Shown here in pieces: positions 16,400 through 27,333 of a DNA stretch of 64,000 bases. The position numbers were made by a program, and so were the translations under genes. The notes beneath the pieces are model-generated. The model searched no databases. It saw only the letters and a program-made list of their open reading frames with translations, and had not been told where the DNA came from. This DNA is from Solibacteraceae bacterium (GTDB taxonomy: Bacteria > Acidobacteriota > Terriglobia > Bryobacterales > Bryobacteraceae), in contig JALSRK010000024.1 of NCBI GenBank assembly GCA_026984795.1, positions 186,001 to 250,000 on the forward strand, given 5' to 3'. Positions within the stretch are counted from its first letter, which is position 1, and every line of letters begins with the position of its first letter.

Positions 16400-17527
16400 C
16401 TATAACAGATCTTCTACCAACTTCGCCGCCGTTTCCATCGGATCTGCGTCTGAAAATAGCTTCGCTCGCACCGCCTCCAGGTTCCGTTTCATCGCTTCGC
16501 GGGCTGGCGGATCCTCCAGCAGCCGCTGAACTTCACCAGCGAGGGACTCTGGTGTGCACCGCTCTTGTACCAGCTCAGCCGCCACGGGCTCTCCGGCGAT
16601 CAGATTCACCATCGAATAATAGGGAACCCGGACCAGCAAGCGGCCCAGCCGCCACGTCAGGGGTGAGACGCGATAGAAGGTCACCATCGGCGTCCTGAGC
16701 AGCGCCGCCTCCACCGTCACCGTACCGCAGGCGGCCAGCGCCAGGTCGGCGTGCGCGATCGCGTCCCAGGTTTCGCCCTCAATAACTTGGATGGCCAAAC
16801 GGGAAATCGGTTCCCAGAAATTGCCCCCCCAGCGCTCGAGCGCACCCGGCGGGGCGGCGAGCAGGAACGAAGTCGGCCGGCGCTGGAGGATCTGTTCGGC
16901 GGCTCCCGCCACCACCGGAAGATGGCGGGCTACTTCGTCCCGGCGGCTGCCCGGCAACAGGACGACAAGCGGGCGATCCTCCGGAATTCCGTGCCGGCGG
17001 CGGAACTCCTCCCGCGGGGTGTGGGCGGCGATCAGCCCCGACAGTGGATGGCCGATGTAGACGGCGTCTACGCCCCGTTCGCGGAAGAAGCGCTCTTCGA
17101 ACGGGAAGATGCAGAGCAACTTCTTGACGTCGCGCCGGAGCCGCCGCAGCCGCCAGCGCCTCCAGGCCCAGACCTGCGGCGCCACCAGTTGCACGACAGG
17201 GATGCCTTCGCGGTGCAGTGCCCGCGCCACGCGGAGGTGGAAGCCCGGGTTGTCGGTGAGGATGGCGAGACGGGGCCGCTCCCGGCGGGCGGCGGCGATC
17301 AGTTTCCGGTACTCGCGGTGGATTCGCGGGATGTGGCGAAGAATTTCGACGAGGCCGACGACGGCAAGCGATGAGGCGTCCACCACGCGCCGCACCCCAG
17401 CTTCGGCCATCCGCGGACCGGCGCAGCCGAACAGCTCGATCTTCGGGCGGCGCGCCCGCAGCCGCTTCGCCAGCTCGGCGGCGTAGAGATCCCCCGACGC
17501 CTCGCCCGCCGAGATCAGGATCTTCAT
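16400..17527 (-). CDS. lpxB: lipid-A-disaccharide synthase
   Basis: 375 residues, the normal length for LpxB. It joins UDP-2,3-diacylglucosamine and 2,3-diacylglucosamine-1-phosphate at the inner face of the cytoplasmic membrane, a step of lipid A synthesis. The family N-terminus MKILISAGEASGDLYAAEL fixes the start at 17527 although the frame is open further upstream. Further signatures are ILTDNPGFHLRVA, VAPQVWAWRRWR, FPFEERFF, IGHPL, LLPGSRRDEV and AACGTVTVEAAL. It is a GT-B (GT19) enzyme. It lies 58 nt after speA and 5 nt before the M1-like gene. Its presence implies an outer membrane with lipid A, in line with the TonB receptors. Confidence 0.96.
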   Translation of the reverse strand: MKILISAGEASGDLYAAELAKRLRARRPKIELFGCAGPRMAEAGVRRVVDASSLAVVGLVEILRHIPRIHREYRKLIAAARRERPRLAILTDNPGFHLRVARALHREGIPVVQLVAPQVWAWRRWRLRRLRRDVKKLLCIFPFEERFFRERGVDAVYIGHPLSGLIAAHTPREEFRRRHGIPEDRPLVVLLPGSRRDEVARHLPVVAGAAEQILQRRPTSFLLAAPPGALERWGGNFWEPISRLAIQVIEGETWDAIAHADLALAACGTVTVEAALLRTPMVTFYRVSPLTWRLGRLLVRVPYYSMVNLIAGEPVAAELVQERCTPESLAGEVQRLLEDPPAREAMKRNLEAVRAKLFSDADPMETAAKLVEDLL

Positions 17528-17585
17528 GCTCGCCGCCGGGCCTCGCCGGCGAAGCCGGGAACCGACATCCGCGGCCGGAGAGGCT

Positions 17586-19532
<1,947 letters not shown>

Positions 19533-19638
19533 CAGAACACCCTCCCGAAAACTTCAGTTTCCTGCACTAGGGCGAATTCGGCAACCATCAAGAAGATACG
19601 GCGGTCCGGCGGGACAGTGGAAGGCGGGCGCCGGCTCG

Positions 19639-20346
19639 TCAACCGCGTGGCCGGATGAGGCGGCGCGCCTGGTTGAAGACGGCCGCCAGCATGGGCTCGG
19701 TGAGCCGGCCGGTCTGGGTGTTCTGCTGGGACGGGTGGTAGGAGGAGATCAGCGCCGGGGCGCCCTCGACGGCGGGCTGGAGGCGATTGTGGGCGAACTG
19801 GAAGGCCGCCCGGCTGCGGATCCGCCCCTGGTCGCGCAGGATCGAGAGGTAGACGTCGAAGGCCAGGCGGCCGAGGGCGACGACGACGCGCAGCCGGCGC
19901 AGCAACTCGAGTTCCCGCTCGAGGAAAGGGCGGCAGTTGGCGATCTCCTCGCGGGAGGGCTTGTTGGCCGGCGGGGCGCAGCGCACGGCGGCGGTGATGT
20001 AGCAGTCGCGCAGCTCGAGGCCGTCGTCGCGGGAGACGGCTTGCGGCTGGGAGGCGAAGCCGGCCCGATGCAGGACGCGGTAGAGGAAGTCTCCGGAGCG
20101 GTCGCCGGTGAACATGCGGCCGGTGCGGTTGGCCCCGTGGGCGGCCGGGGCGAGGCCGATGAGCAGGAGCCGGGCGCCGGGATCGCCGAAAGAGGGCACC
20201 GGGCGGGCCCAGTAGTCCCAGTCGCGGTAGGCCCGGCGCTTCTTGCGCGCCACCTCCTCGCAATAGGAGCGCAGCCGAGGGCACCGGGTGCAGGCGACGA
20301 CTTCGCGTTGAAGGGCTTCGATCTTCCGCATCGGCGTCTGTGCCAT
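19639..20346 (-). CDS. uracil-DNA glycosylase, family 5 (UDGb) type
   Basis: 235 residues. It removes uracil (and probably other deaminated bases) from DNA. Motif A reads GLAPAAHGANRTGRMFTGDRSG, the family 5 form that lacks the polar Asp/Asn of families 1 and 4; motif B lies near ISSYHPSQQNTQTG. Cysteines in ACTRCPRLRSYC and in AAVRCAPP fit the four ligands of the [4Fe-4S] cluster. Two starts are possible: ATG 20346, or ATG 20331, which a TACAAT box at 20345-20350 would precede by 13 nt. It lies 29 nt after rlmN on the same strand, so it is probably co-transcribed. Confidence 0.9.
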   Translation of the reverse strand: MAQTPMRKIEALQREVVACTRCPRLRSYCEEVARKKRRAYRDWDYWARPVPSFGDPGARLLLIGLAPAAHGANRTGRMFTGDRSGDFLYRVLHRAGFASQPQAVSRDDGLELRDCYITAAVRCAPPANKPSREEIANCRPFLERELELLRRLRVVVALGRLAFDVYLSILRDQGRIRSRAAFQFAHNRLQPAVEGAPALISSYHPSQQNTQTGRLTEPMLAAVFNQARRLIRPRG

Positions 20347-20375
20347 TGTACCGGCGCGCCGGCCGGAGCGCCGCT

Positions 20376-21419
20376 TCACGGACGGACGAGCTCGCCGGCG
20401 GAGGCGCGTTTGAGCTGTCCGCAGGCGGCGAAGATGTCGCGTCCCCGCGGCTTGCGGATGAACGTCGGGAAGCTGCGCCGGAGGATGGCCTGAAAGGCTT
20501 CGACCCGCTCCGGTTCCGGGGTTTCGAAGGGCAGCCCAGGGCCGGGATTCCAGGCGATCAGGTTCACCTTGCAGTTCAGGCGCGACAGCAGGCGGACGAC
20601 GCGGCGGGCGTCCTCGGGCGAATCGTTCACCCCTTTGAGGAGCACGTACTCGAAGGTGAGCTTTTCCCAGGGCCGCAGCGGGTAGCGGCGGCAGGCCTCG
20701 ATGAGTTCCTCGAGCGGGTACTTCCGCGCCAGGGGCATCAGCTCGGAGCGCTGCTCCCGGGTGGAGCCGTTCAGCGAGACCGCCAGCTTCGGGCGCACGG
20801 GCGCCTGGCCCAGCTCCCGGATCTTGGGGACGATGCCGACAGTGGAGAGGGTCATGCGGCGTTCCGGGACGCCGACGGCCCGGGGGTCGGCGAGGATGCG
20901 GACGGCTTTCAGCACCTCGGGCAGGTTGAGCAGCGGCTCGCCCTGGCCCATGAGCACGATATTGAGGCGGCGGGAGTGCGGATCGAGCCCGTTGTCCCGG
21001 GCCAGCTCCAGCACCTGGCCGAGGATCTCGCCGGCGGTGAGGTTCCGCTCGAGGCCCATGAGCCCGGTGAGGCAGAACCTGCACCCAGCGGGACAGCCGA
21101 TCTGGGTGGAGATGCAGAGCGTGTCGCGGCTTTCTTCGGGCATGAAGACCGCCTCGACGCTGCCCCCCTGCCCGGTCTCCAGCAAGTAGCGGCGCGTGCC
21201 GTCGGCCGATTCGTAGCGTTCGAGGATGTGGGGAAGCCCGAGAGACGTCTCTTCGGCCAGTTTCCGGCGGAGGGCGGCGGGCAGGTCGGTGGCCTCGGCC
21301 AGGTCGCGGATGCGCCGGCGGTAGAGGGCCTCGTAGAGCTGGCGCGCGCGGTAGGGGGGCTCAGCAGGGCCGAGCAGCCCCCTCACATCTTCGAGATCGA
21401 GGCCGATCAAAGCTCGCAT
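20376..21419 (-). CDS. rlmN: dual-specificity 23S rRNA/tRNA (adenine-C2) methyltransferase
   Basis: 347 residues. A radical-SAM methylase that modifies A2503 of 23S rRNA and A37 of some tRNAs. The [4Fe-4S] cysteines are C109, C113 and C116 (CPAGCRFC). The SAM-binding GQGEPLLN and the C-terminal FAACGQL with the catalytic mixed-disulfide Cys are present; the partner Cys should be the one near NPGPG. The start at 21419 ([12 protein letters not shown]) fits the family; the frame is open upstream into poor sequence. TAAGAT ends 11 nt before the ATG. The gene is followed by the uracil-DNA glycosylase gene. Confidence 0.95.
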   Translation of the reverse strand: MRALIGLDLEDVRGLLGPAEPPYRARQLYEALYRRRIRDLAEATDLPAALRRKLAEETSLGLPHILERYESADGTRRYLLETGQGGSVEAVFMPEESRDTLCISTQIGCPAGCRFCLTGLMGLERNLTAGEILGQVLELARDNGLDPHSRRLNIVLMGQGEPLLNLPEVLKAVRILADPRAVGVPERRMTLSTVGIVPKIRELGQAPVRPKLAVSLNGSTREQRSELMPLARKYPLEELIEACRRYPLRPWEKLTFEYVLLKGVNDSPEDARRVVRLLSRLNCKVNLIAWNPGPGLPFETPEPERVEAFQAILRRSFPTFIRKPRGRDIFAACGQLKRASAGELVRP

Positions 21420-21430
21420 CGTCTGATTCG

Positions 21431-21436
21431 ATCTTA
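21431..21436 (-). promoter_or_regulatory. -10 element of a probable short-leader transcript (rlmN)
   Basis: On the minus strand TAAGAT ends 11 nt before the rlmN ATG. No Shine-Dalgarno sequence lies between them. Confidence 0.4.
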
Positions 21437-21906
21437 GCCGACCCGGCACGGCGACGGCCGGCGCCGCTGGAAGCAGTATGTTTTCCACAGGATAATTAAC
21501 ACATATTAAGAAGGATAAGTGCGAATTGGGTTCGTTCGGCACGGACCCTTTCCGGGAGGGCGGGTTCCACGGGACCGTCGCCGGGCGCGGCGGGAAGGGC
21601 TCCTGGTCGATCGTTGGGTCGGCCGGGTGGAAGCGAAAGGGGCGGCGCTTCCACAAAGCGCGGCGGCGGGAGAGGACGGCGCGGCAGGTCCTCGCATCCT
21701 GTTGCTATCCCAAGAGCTGGAGTGGCCCGGGGGTGATCCCCCGGCCGGGAGAAGGGGGCCGCAAAGACGTCGGGGCCAAGCACACAGACGGCTGGCAGGA
21801 TGCCCGAAGCCGGCTGGGGGCTCCAGGTTTTGAGGCCCGGAGGGACCGGCGTCCGCGGGAGGCGGAGGCCGTGGCTTTCCGGGTCTTGGGGCGCTCTCGA
21901 AACCCG
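21437..21906. other. intergenic region with strong potential RNA structure
   Basis: About 470 nt with no convincing gene. It holds a strong hairpin at 21724-21746 (GGCC, bulged C, GGGGG, loop TGAT, CCCCC, GGCC). Next comes a segment containing CCGCAAAGAC, then a second hairpin near 21789-21812 (CGGCT, GGC, loop, GCC, AGCCG). The segment around 21705-21746 (CTATCC, AAGAG, TGGAG, GGCCC, TGAT, CCCGGC) loosely resembles the start of a SAM-I aptamer. Conserved downstream elements were not found, so no riboswitch is called. Confidence 0.35.
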
Positions 21907-21935
21907 TTGAGGCGGCTACCTCGTTCTGCTATAGT
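21907..21935 (+). promoter_or_regulatory. sigma-70-type promoter of the phoH-ybeY-corC-era unit
   Basis: TTGAGG and TATAGT are separated by exactly 17 nt. Transcription would begin near 21942, giving a leader of about 80 nt before phoH. Confidence 0.7.
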
Positions 21936-22024
21936 CAAAGTGGATGTTGACAAGGATTCCGCGGAAGCGGATGTACGCCTTCCACCCAATCCGCCCTTCT
22001 GGAGGTAGCGCCGTTCCCTAACTG

Positions 22025-23047
22025 ATGAAAGTCTGTGTCGAGATCAGCCGGGGTATCGAGTCCCTGTTCGGGACCCGTGACGAGAATATCCGGGTGCTCG
22101 AAGACGGCCTGCAGATCCGGACCCGCCTGTTGAACGATTCCTTAGAGATTGAGGGGAACGAAGCCGGGGTGCTTCGCGCCGAAAGCATCCTGGAGGACTA
22201 TGTCGCCTTGGTTCAGGAGGGGCACGAGTTCTCGAACGGGGACTTGAACGGCATTCTGAGAGCGCTGGTCGCGGATCCCGAGATCAGCCTGAAGCGGCTG
22301 GTCGAGAGCGGCCGGAAGCGCAGCTTCGGCAAGAAACTGATCGCCCCCAAGTCGTTGAATCAGCGCCTCTACCTGGAGGCGATCGAGCGCAACGACCTGG
22401 TGTTCGGCATCGGGCCTGCCGGCACCGGCAAGACGTACCTCGCCGTGGCCATGGGCGTTTCGGCGCTGCTCAACAAGAAGGTGACCCGGATCATTCTGAC
22501 GCGGCCCGCGGTGGAGGCGGGCGAACGTCTAGGGTTTTTGCCGGGCACGCTCCAGGAGAAAGTCGATCCGTACCTGCGGCCGCTCTACGACGCGCTTTAC
22601 GACATGCTCGAAGTGGACAAGGTCGAACGGCTGCTCGACCGCAACGTGATTGAAGTGGCGCCGATCGCCTTTATGCGCGGCCGGACGCTCAATGACAGCT
22701 TCGTCATTCTCGACGAAGCCCAGAACTCCACGCCGGAGCAGATGAAGATGCTGCTCACCCGGGTCGGCTTCAACTCCAAGATGGTGGTCACCGGAGACGT
22801 GACCCAGATCGACCTGCCCGCTGGGCGGCAGAGCGGCCTCTTACAGGCCGTAGACGTCCTTCGCGGCATCGATGGGATCAGCTTTGTCTATTTCGATGAA
22901 CGGGATGTGGTCCGGCACGCATTGGTGCAGAAGATCGTCAAGGCGTACGAGAAGTACGAGGAGACGACCGGGGCCTCCCGTCAGAGCCTCCTCCGCCTGA
23001 ACCACGCCGGGGACGCCCCTGACAACGGGCACGATCCTCAAGCCTGA
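22025..23047 (+). CDS. ybeZ: PhoH-like ATPase (YbeZ type)
   Basis: 340 residues. An N-terminal domain (1-110, KH-like) is followed by a RecA-like ATPase: Walker A GPAGTGKT near residue 135-142, Walker B FVILDEAQN, and sensor VVTGDVTQIDLP. PhoH/YbeZ proteins are RNA-associated ATPases that bind YbeY and take part in 16S rRNA processing and ribosome quality control. The gene is followed after 9 nt by ybeY, then by a CorC-like gene and era. That order is widely conserved in bacteria and supports the assignment. The ATG at 22025 gives the normal family start (MKVCVEISRG). Expression is probably from the promoter at 21907-21935. Confidence 0.95.
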   Translation: MKVCVEISRGIESLFGTRDENIRVLEDGLQIRTRLLNDSLEIEGNEAGVLRAESILEDYVALVQEGHEFSNGDLNGILRALVADPEISLKRLVESGRKRSFGKKLIAPKSLNQRLYLEAIERNDLVFGIGPAGTGKTYLAVAMGVSALLNKKVTRIILTRPAVEAGERLGFLPGTLQEKVDPYLRPLYDALYDMLEVDKVERLLDRNVIEVAPIAFMRGRTLNDSFVILDEAQNSTPEQMKMLLTRVGFNSKMVVTGDVTQIDLPAGRQSGLLQAVDVLRGIDGISFVYFDERDVVRHALVQKIVKAYEKYEETTGASRQSLLRLNHAGDAPDNGHDPQA

Positions 23048-23056
23048 TTCCTTTCC

Positions 23057-23536
23057 ATGTCTGCCGACGACGACAGTAGAGTCCTCTTCCGACGGGCCGG
23101 CCGGGATTTCGACCGGCGGGCCGTACGCCGCCTCGCGCGGCGCCTGGCCGATGAGGTAGCCGGCGGCCGTCCCTTCACCTGCCTGCTGACCGACGACCGC
23201 GAGCTGCGGCGGCTGAACCGCCTCTTCTTCGGCAAGGACCGTCCGACCGACGTCATCTCGTTCCCCGCCGCCGAAGGCGCCGCGCCCGACGGGTCCGGTC
23301 CTGGGCCGCTGGGAGAGATGGCGATCTCAGTGGACCGGGCGCGCGAGCAAGCGGCGGCGCTGGGCCACTCCGTCGAGGAAGAGATCGGCATCCTGATGCT
23401 CCACGGGCTGCTTCATCTGCTGGGGATGGATCATGAGACTGACCGTGGCCGGATGCGCCGCGCCGAACGCCGGTGGCGGCGACGGCTGGGTTTGCCCGCC
23501 AGCCTGACGGAACGGACCGGGAGGGTCGAGAGATGA
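23057..23536 (+). CDS. ybeY: endoribonuclease YbeY, rRNA maturation factor
   Basis: 159 residues. The zinc motif HGLLHLLGMDH, the hallmark of the family, is intact. The substrate-channel sequence RPTDVISFP and the preceding LTDDRELRRLNRLFF are also present. YbeY cuts or matures the 16S rRNA 3' end and supports ribosome quality control in the cytoplasm, working with YbeZ and Era, both encoded alongside. Its TGA overlaps the ATG of the next gene (ATGA), indicating translational coupling. The C-terminal part is Arg-rich. Confidence 0.96.
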   Translation: MSADDDSRVLFRRAGRDFDRRAVRRLARRLADEVAGGRPFTCLLTDDRELRRLNRLFFGKDRPTDVISFPAAEGAAPDGSGPGPLGEMAISVDRAREQAAALGHSVEEEIGILMLHGLLHLLGMDHETDRGRMRRAERRWRRRLGLPASLTERTGRVER

Positions 23537-24786
23537 TCCTCGGGGTGGCGGCCGGCTTGACCGTACTGCTGGGCCTGGCTGCCTTCGTGCAGCTGCTCTA
23601 CCAGGAGTCGATGCGGCTCCGCGCTCGTGACGTTCCCGCTCTGGAGTACTTCAAGGAAGAACTCGAGCAGCGCATCGGCCTGAAACCCGAAGAAGGACTT
23701 CTTGCCTTCTCCATGCTCAAGCATTCCCTTCTGGTCGGTGTCGGGCTTACCGCAACACTCCACATGGTGTCTACCGGGCCTGTCTCCTGGAAGCTCACTG
23801 CCGAGGCCTTCGCCCTGGGCCTCTTGCTGATGTTCGCCGGGGCTTATCTCGGTCCTCATCTGCTCTACCGGGCGACGGGCGCCCGTTGGCTGGTCCCGCT
23901 GACTGCGCCTCTCCGGCTGGTTGGACGTGTCGCAAAGCCTTTTGTCGCCACCCTGTCGCTGGTCGGGAAACTGGCTTCCCTGGGAGACGAGAACGGTGGG
24001 GAGCCCGAGGAAGGCTCCACGGCCGAAGACGACCTGGAGGCCCTTATCGAGGCCGGCGCCGACGAGGGCCTGATCGAAGAGGAAGACCGCGAGTTGATCC
24101 ACTCCGTGGTGGCCCTGGGCGACAAGACCGTCCGGCAGGTGATGACGCCGCGGCCGGCAATCGTCGCCATTCCCGAGGACGCGACCATCGAAGAAGCCCG
24201 CGCCGTGGCCCTCGAGCATCCGCACTCGCGGTTTCCGGTCTACCGGGGCTCCATCGACAACATCACCGGCTTCATCCACGTGCGCGACATCCTGCAGCTG
24301 GACTACGAACAAAGAGAAAAGCGGAAGGTGAAGGAGTTCGCGCACCCGGCGAAGTTCGTGCCGGAGACGAAGCCGATCGTCGATCTGCTGCGGGAGATGC
24401 AGAAAGAGAAGCTGCACCTGGCGATCGTCGTGGACGAGTACGGGGAGACGGCGGGCATCGTGACTATGGAGGATGTCCTCGAGGAGGTCTTCGGCGAGAT
24501 CCGCGACGAGTACGACTCGGCTTCCGAGATCATTCGGGAATCCGACGGCGTCTATCTGGTCTCGGGCAACGTGGACCTGGACGCGCTCGAGGATCTGGTC
24601 CTGTACCGGCCGAAGGAGGCCCCGGAATCGACCACCGTGGGCGGGCTGGTCTGCGAGTGGCTGGGCCGGGTGCCGGAGCCTGGCGAGGCGGTGGAGCGCG
24701 ACGGGATTCGCATGGAAGTCACTGCCGCCGACGACCGGCACGTGGAGCAGGTGCGGGTGAGCCGCGTGGCGCCGGTGAAGCACTGA
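23533..24786 (+). CDS. CorC/HlyC-type membrane protein with CBS pair
   Basis: 417 residues from the ATG that overlaps the ybeY stop; an in-frame open stretch upstream is inside ybeY. Hydrophobic helices lie at about 1-20, 75-95 and 100-120, forming a reduced membrane part. Then come a CBS pair (about 195-320; VMTPRPAIVAIPEDATIEEA and IVVDEYGETAGIVTMEDVLEEVFGEI) and a C-terminal CorC_HlyC domain (about 330-410; VDLDALEDL..TTVGGLVCEWLGRVP). These proteins are linked to magnesium/cobalt efflux or membrane-ion homeostasis. The position between ybeY and era is the usual one for this family. The exact ion is not known. Confidence 0.92.
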   Translation: MILGVAAGLTVLLGLAAFVQLLYQESMRLRARDVPALEYFKEELEQRIGLKPEEGLLAFSMLKHSLLVGVGLTATLHMVSTGPVSWKLTAEAFALGLLLMFAGAYLGPHLLYRATGARWLVPLTAPLRLVGRVAKPFVATLSLVGKLASLGDENGGEPEEGSTAEDDLEALIEAGADEGLIEEEDRELIHSVVALGDKTVRQVMTPRPAIVAIPEDATIEEARAVALEHPHSRFPVYRGSIDNITGFIHVRDILQLDYEQREKRKVKEFAHPAKFVPETKPIVDLLREMQKEKLHLAIVVDEYGETAGIVTMEDVLEEVFGEIRDEYDSASEIIRESDGVYLVSGNVDLDALEDLVLYRPKEAPESTTVGGLVCEWLGRVPEPGEAVERDGIRMEVTAADDRHVEQVRVSRVAPVKH

Positions 24787-24810
24787 ACCGGCGCGGGGTG
24801 AAATTCCAAG

Positions 24811-25704
24811 ATGAGTGAAGAGTTCGTATCCGGTTTCGTGTCGATCCTGGGGCGGCCTAACGCGGGCAAGTCCACTTTGCTGAACGCATTGCTGGGAAGG
24901 AAGGTGGCCATCGTCTCGGACAAGCCGCAGACGACGCGCACCACGATTCAAGGCGTCTTGAACCTGCCCAACGCGCAGATTGTCTTCGTGGACACGCCGG
25001 GCATCCACCGCCCGGATTCGCTGATCAACAAGAAGCTGATGCAGGAGGTGGCCGCGGCGCTCGAGGGCCGCGACCTGCTGCTCTACCTGGCCGACTGCGT
25101 GCGGGGCGTGAGCACGGAAGACGAACAGGCGGTGGAGCTGGTGGCGCGCTCCGGCACGCCCTGCCTGCTGCTGCTGAACAAGATCGACCTGCTGCGCGAC
25201 AAGGCCAAGCTGCTGCCGCTCATCGAGCGCTACAAAGAACTGGCGAACTTCGAAGAGTTCATTCCCATCTCGGCGTTGACTGGGGAGGGGCTCGATGCCG
25301 TCCGCGAGGCGATCGTGAAGCGCCTGCCGCCGGGGCCGCGCTATTTCCCCGAGGATATGATCACGGACCAGCCGGAGGAGTTCTTCGCCGCCGAGATCAT
25401 CCGCGAAAAGGTGCTGGCCCACACGCGGCAGGAGGTGCCCCACGCGGTGATGGTCCTCATCGACGACTGGGAGGAGACGGACCGGCTGCTGCGCATCAGC
25501 GCTTCGATCGTCGTCGAGCGGCCCGGGCAGAAGGGTATCGTCATCGGGGCCAAGGGGGCGATGCTCAAGAAGATCGGCACCGAGGCGCGGCTCGAGCTGG
25601 AGCATTGGTTCGGGCGGAAGATCTTTCTCGAGTTGTTCGTCAAGGTGCGCAAGAACTGGCGCGACAACCCGTCCTATCTGCGGGAGATCGACTGGAAGCA
25701 CTGA
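24811..25704 (+). CDS. era: GTPase Era
   Basis: 297 residues, the typical length. G1 is GRPNAGKS, switch/G2 region TTRTTIQG, G3 DTPG, G4 NKID and G5 SALTGEG. The C-terminal KH domain has GQKGIVIGAKGAMLKKIG, which binds the anti-SD end of 16S rRNA. Era assists 30S assembly and couples it to cell-cycle events. It ends the phoH-ybeY-corC-era unit, 24 nt after the CorC-like gene. No anomalies. Confidence 0.97.
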   Translation: MSEEFVSGFVSILGRPNAGKSTLLNALLGRKVAIVSDKPQTTRTTIQGVLNLPNAQIVFVDTPGIHRPDSLINKKLMQEVAAALEGRDLLLYLADCVRGVSTEDEQAVELVARSGTPCLLLLNKIDLLRDKAKLLPLIERYKELANFEEFIPISALTGEGLDAVREAIVKRLPPGPRYFPEDMITDQPEEFFAAEIIREKVLAHTRQEVPHAVMVLIDDWEETDRLLRISASIVVERPGQKGIVIGAKGAMLKKIGTEARLELEHWFGRKIFLELFVKVRKNWRDNPSYLREIDWKH

Positions 25705-25754
25705 CCGGCGGCCGCTTCCCGGGAACCGATCGCCCGCGCCGGGTCCGGCGGTGA

Positions 25755-25760
25755 TAGACT
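25755..25760 (+). promoter_or_regulatory. -10 element of a probable leaderless transcript (GH28)
   Basis: TAGACT ends 9 nt before the ATG of the GH28 gene, with no Shine-Dalgarno sequence. Confidence 0.45.
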
Positions 25761-25769
25761 CGTCGCGTC

Positions 25770-27332
25770 ATGGCCGAGAAGAATCCTCGCCGCAGTTTTC
25801 TCGCCGCCCTGGCGGCCACTGGTCTCGTGGGAGCTTCCCGCAGCCGCGCGGCCGACCCGTTGGACGGCACGAGCGTCTTCAACGTCGCCGACTTCGGCGC
25901 CCGCCGCAACGGCCGCGACTACGACACCGAAGCGATCCAGAAGGCCATCGACGCCTGCGCCGCGGCCGGCGGCGGCACGGTCTACTTCCCCGCCGGACAT
26001 TACTGGACCGGCGGGCTGATCCTGCGCAGCAGGGTGCACCTCTACCTCAGCGCCGGAGCGGTGGTCCAGGGCAGCCCGCACCTGGAGCAGTACCCCCGCA
26101 CTATTCCGCGTTTCCGCTCCTACACCGACAACTACACCGAGCGCAGCCTCCTGTTCGCCGAGGACTGCGAGAACATCGGCCTGCACGGCGAAGGGGTGCT
26201 GGACGGCAGCGGCGCGTCGTTCGAAGGCCCCTACAAGGTGCGGCCGTACATGATCCGCTTCGTCTCCTGCCGTAACGTGAGCGTCACCGGGCTCACCATC
26301 CGGAATTCGCCCATGTGGGTGCAGCACTACCTGGCCTGCGACGATGTGCTGATCGACGGAATCCGCGTCCACAGCCGCGTCAACAAGAACAACGACGGCA
26401 TCGACATCGACTGCTGCCGGCGCGTGGTGATCGCCAACGCGAACATCAGCTCCGGCGACGACGCCATTGTGCTGAAGAGTACGGCGGACCGCGCCACCGA
26501 GAGCGTCGCCGTCACGAACTGCGTGCTGAGCAGCCACTGCAACGCCTTCAAAATGGGGACCGAATCGAACGGCGGCTTCCGCGACATCGTGGTGAGCAAC
26601 TGCACGATGTACGACACGCGGCTCAGCGGCATCGCCATCGAGTGCGTGGATGGCGGCGTGCTGGACGGGGTCGCCGTTTCGGGCATCACCATGCGGGACG
26701 TCAAGAACCCGATCTTCGTACGCCTGGGCAACCGGGCGCGGCCGTTCCGGGAAGGCGGTCCGAAGCCCGGCGTGGGCGTGCTGCGCAACGTCGTCATCCG
26801 GGACGTGAAGGCCACGGGGGCGAGCCGGATCGGCTGCGCGATCTCGGGGATCCCGGGCCACGCGATCGAGCGCCTGACGATCGACACGGTCTACATCCTC
26901 TCCGAGGGAGGCGTCGCCGAGGCGATCGAGGAGGTTCCGGAAAAGGAAGACGCCTATCCCGAGCACAAGATGTTCGGCACGCTGCCGGCCCACGGCTTCT
27001 TCTGCCGGCACGTGCGGGACGTGCGTTTGAGGAACGTGGAAGTCGCGACCGAGGAAGCCGACGCCCGCCCGGCGCTGGTCTGCGAGGACGTCGCCGGGTT
27101 GGAACTGGAGAACTGGGTGTTCTCGGGCAGCGTGACGCCGGTACGGCTGGAAGAGGTGCGCGACGCCATGATTCTCGGCTGCCGGCTGCGCGATTCCGTG
27201 CCCGCGTTTCTCGATGCCTCGCGGGGCGGCGTCCGGGACGTGGCCGTCGTGGCGAACGACCTGCGCCGGGCAGGGAGGCTCGCCGCCGGACGGATCGCCG
27301 ATCTCCGCGCCGCGGGCAACGGCGGAGGCTGA
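25770..27332 (+). CDS. Tat-exported GH28 polygalacturonase-like glycosidase
   Basis: 520 residues. The N-terminus PRRSFLAALAATGLVGAS is a twin-arginine signal, so the folded protein would be exported. The mature part is a pectin-lyase-like right-handed beta-helix: FNVADFGARRNGRDYDTEAIQKAID at the start, the GH28 catalytic motifs NNDGIDID (first Asp) and SSGDDAI (paired Asp), and SHCNAFKMGTES in place of the usual GHG element. The basic RxK-type element is not obvious. It probably cuts alpha-1,4-galacturonan or a related pectic or rhamnogalacturonan substrate in the envelope. The next gene begins 1 nt after its stop, so the two are co-translated. Confidence 0.88.
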   Translation: MAEKNPRRSFLAALAATGLVGASRSRAADPLDGTSVFNVADFGARRNGRDYDTEAIQKAIDACAAAGGGTVYFPAGHYWTGGLILRSRVHLYLSAGAVVQGSPHLEQYPRTIPRFRSYTDNYTERSLLFAEDCENIGLHGEGVLDGSGASFEGPYKVRPYMIRFVSCRNVSVTGLTIRNSPMWVQHYLACDDVLIDGIRVHSRVNKNNDGIDIDCCRRVVIANANISSGDDAIVLKSTADRATESVAVTNCVLSSHCNAFKMGTESNGGFRDIVVSNCTMYDTRLSGIAIECVDGGVLDGVAVSGITMRDVKNPIFVRLGNRARPFREGGPKPGVGVLRNVVIRDVKATGASRIGCAISGIPGHAIERLTIDTVYILSEGGVAEAIEEVPEKEDAYPEHKMFGTLPAHGFFCRHVRDVRLRNVEVATEEADARPALVCEDVAGLELENWVFSGSVTPVRLEEVRDAMILGCRLRDSVPAFLDASRGGVRDVAVVANDLRRAGRLAAGRIADLRAAGNGGG

Positions 27333-27333
27333 A

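Noticed and set aside
21705-21840. SAM-I, cyclic-di-GMP or cobalamin riboswitch
   Set aside because: Scattered similarities (AAGAG, GGAG, GGCCC, GCAAAG) occur, but conserved downstream cores of each family are missing and the downstream gene is not a usual target. Kept only as a structured region.
21526-22008. 160-codon open frame before phoH
   Set aside because: Arg/Gly-rich translation without motif, spans the phoH promoter, and no ribosome-binding site. Treated as non-coding.
23431-25701. 756-codon open frame on the minus strand
   Set aside because: Antisense to ybeY, the CorC-like gene and era, all of which have clear motifs. The His/Val/Asp/Gln-rich translation is typical of the antisense of GC-rich genes.
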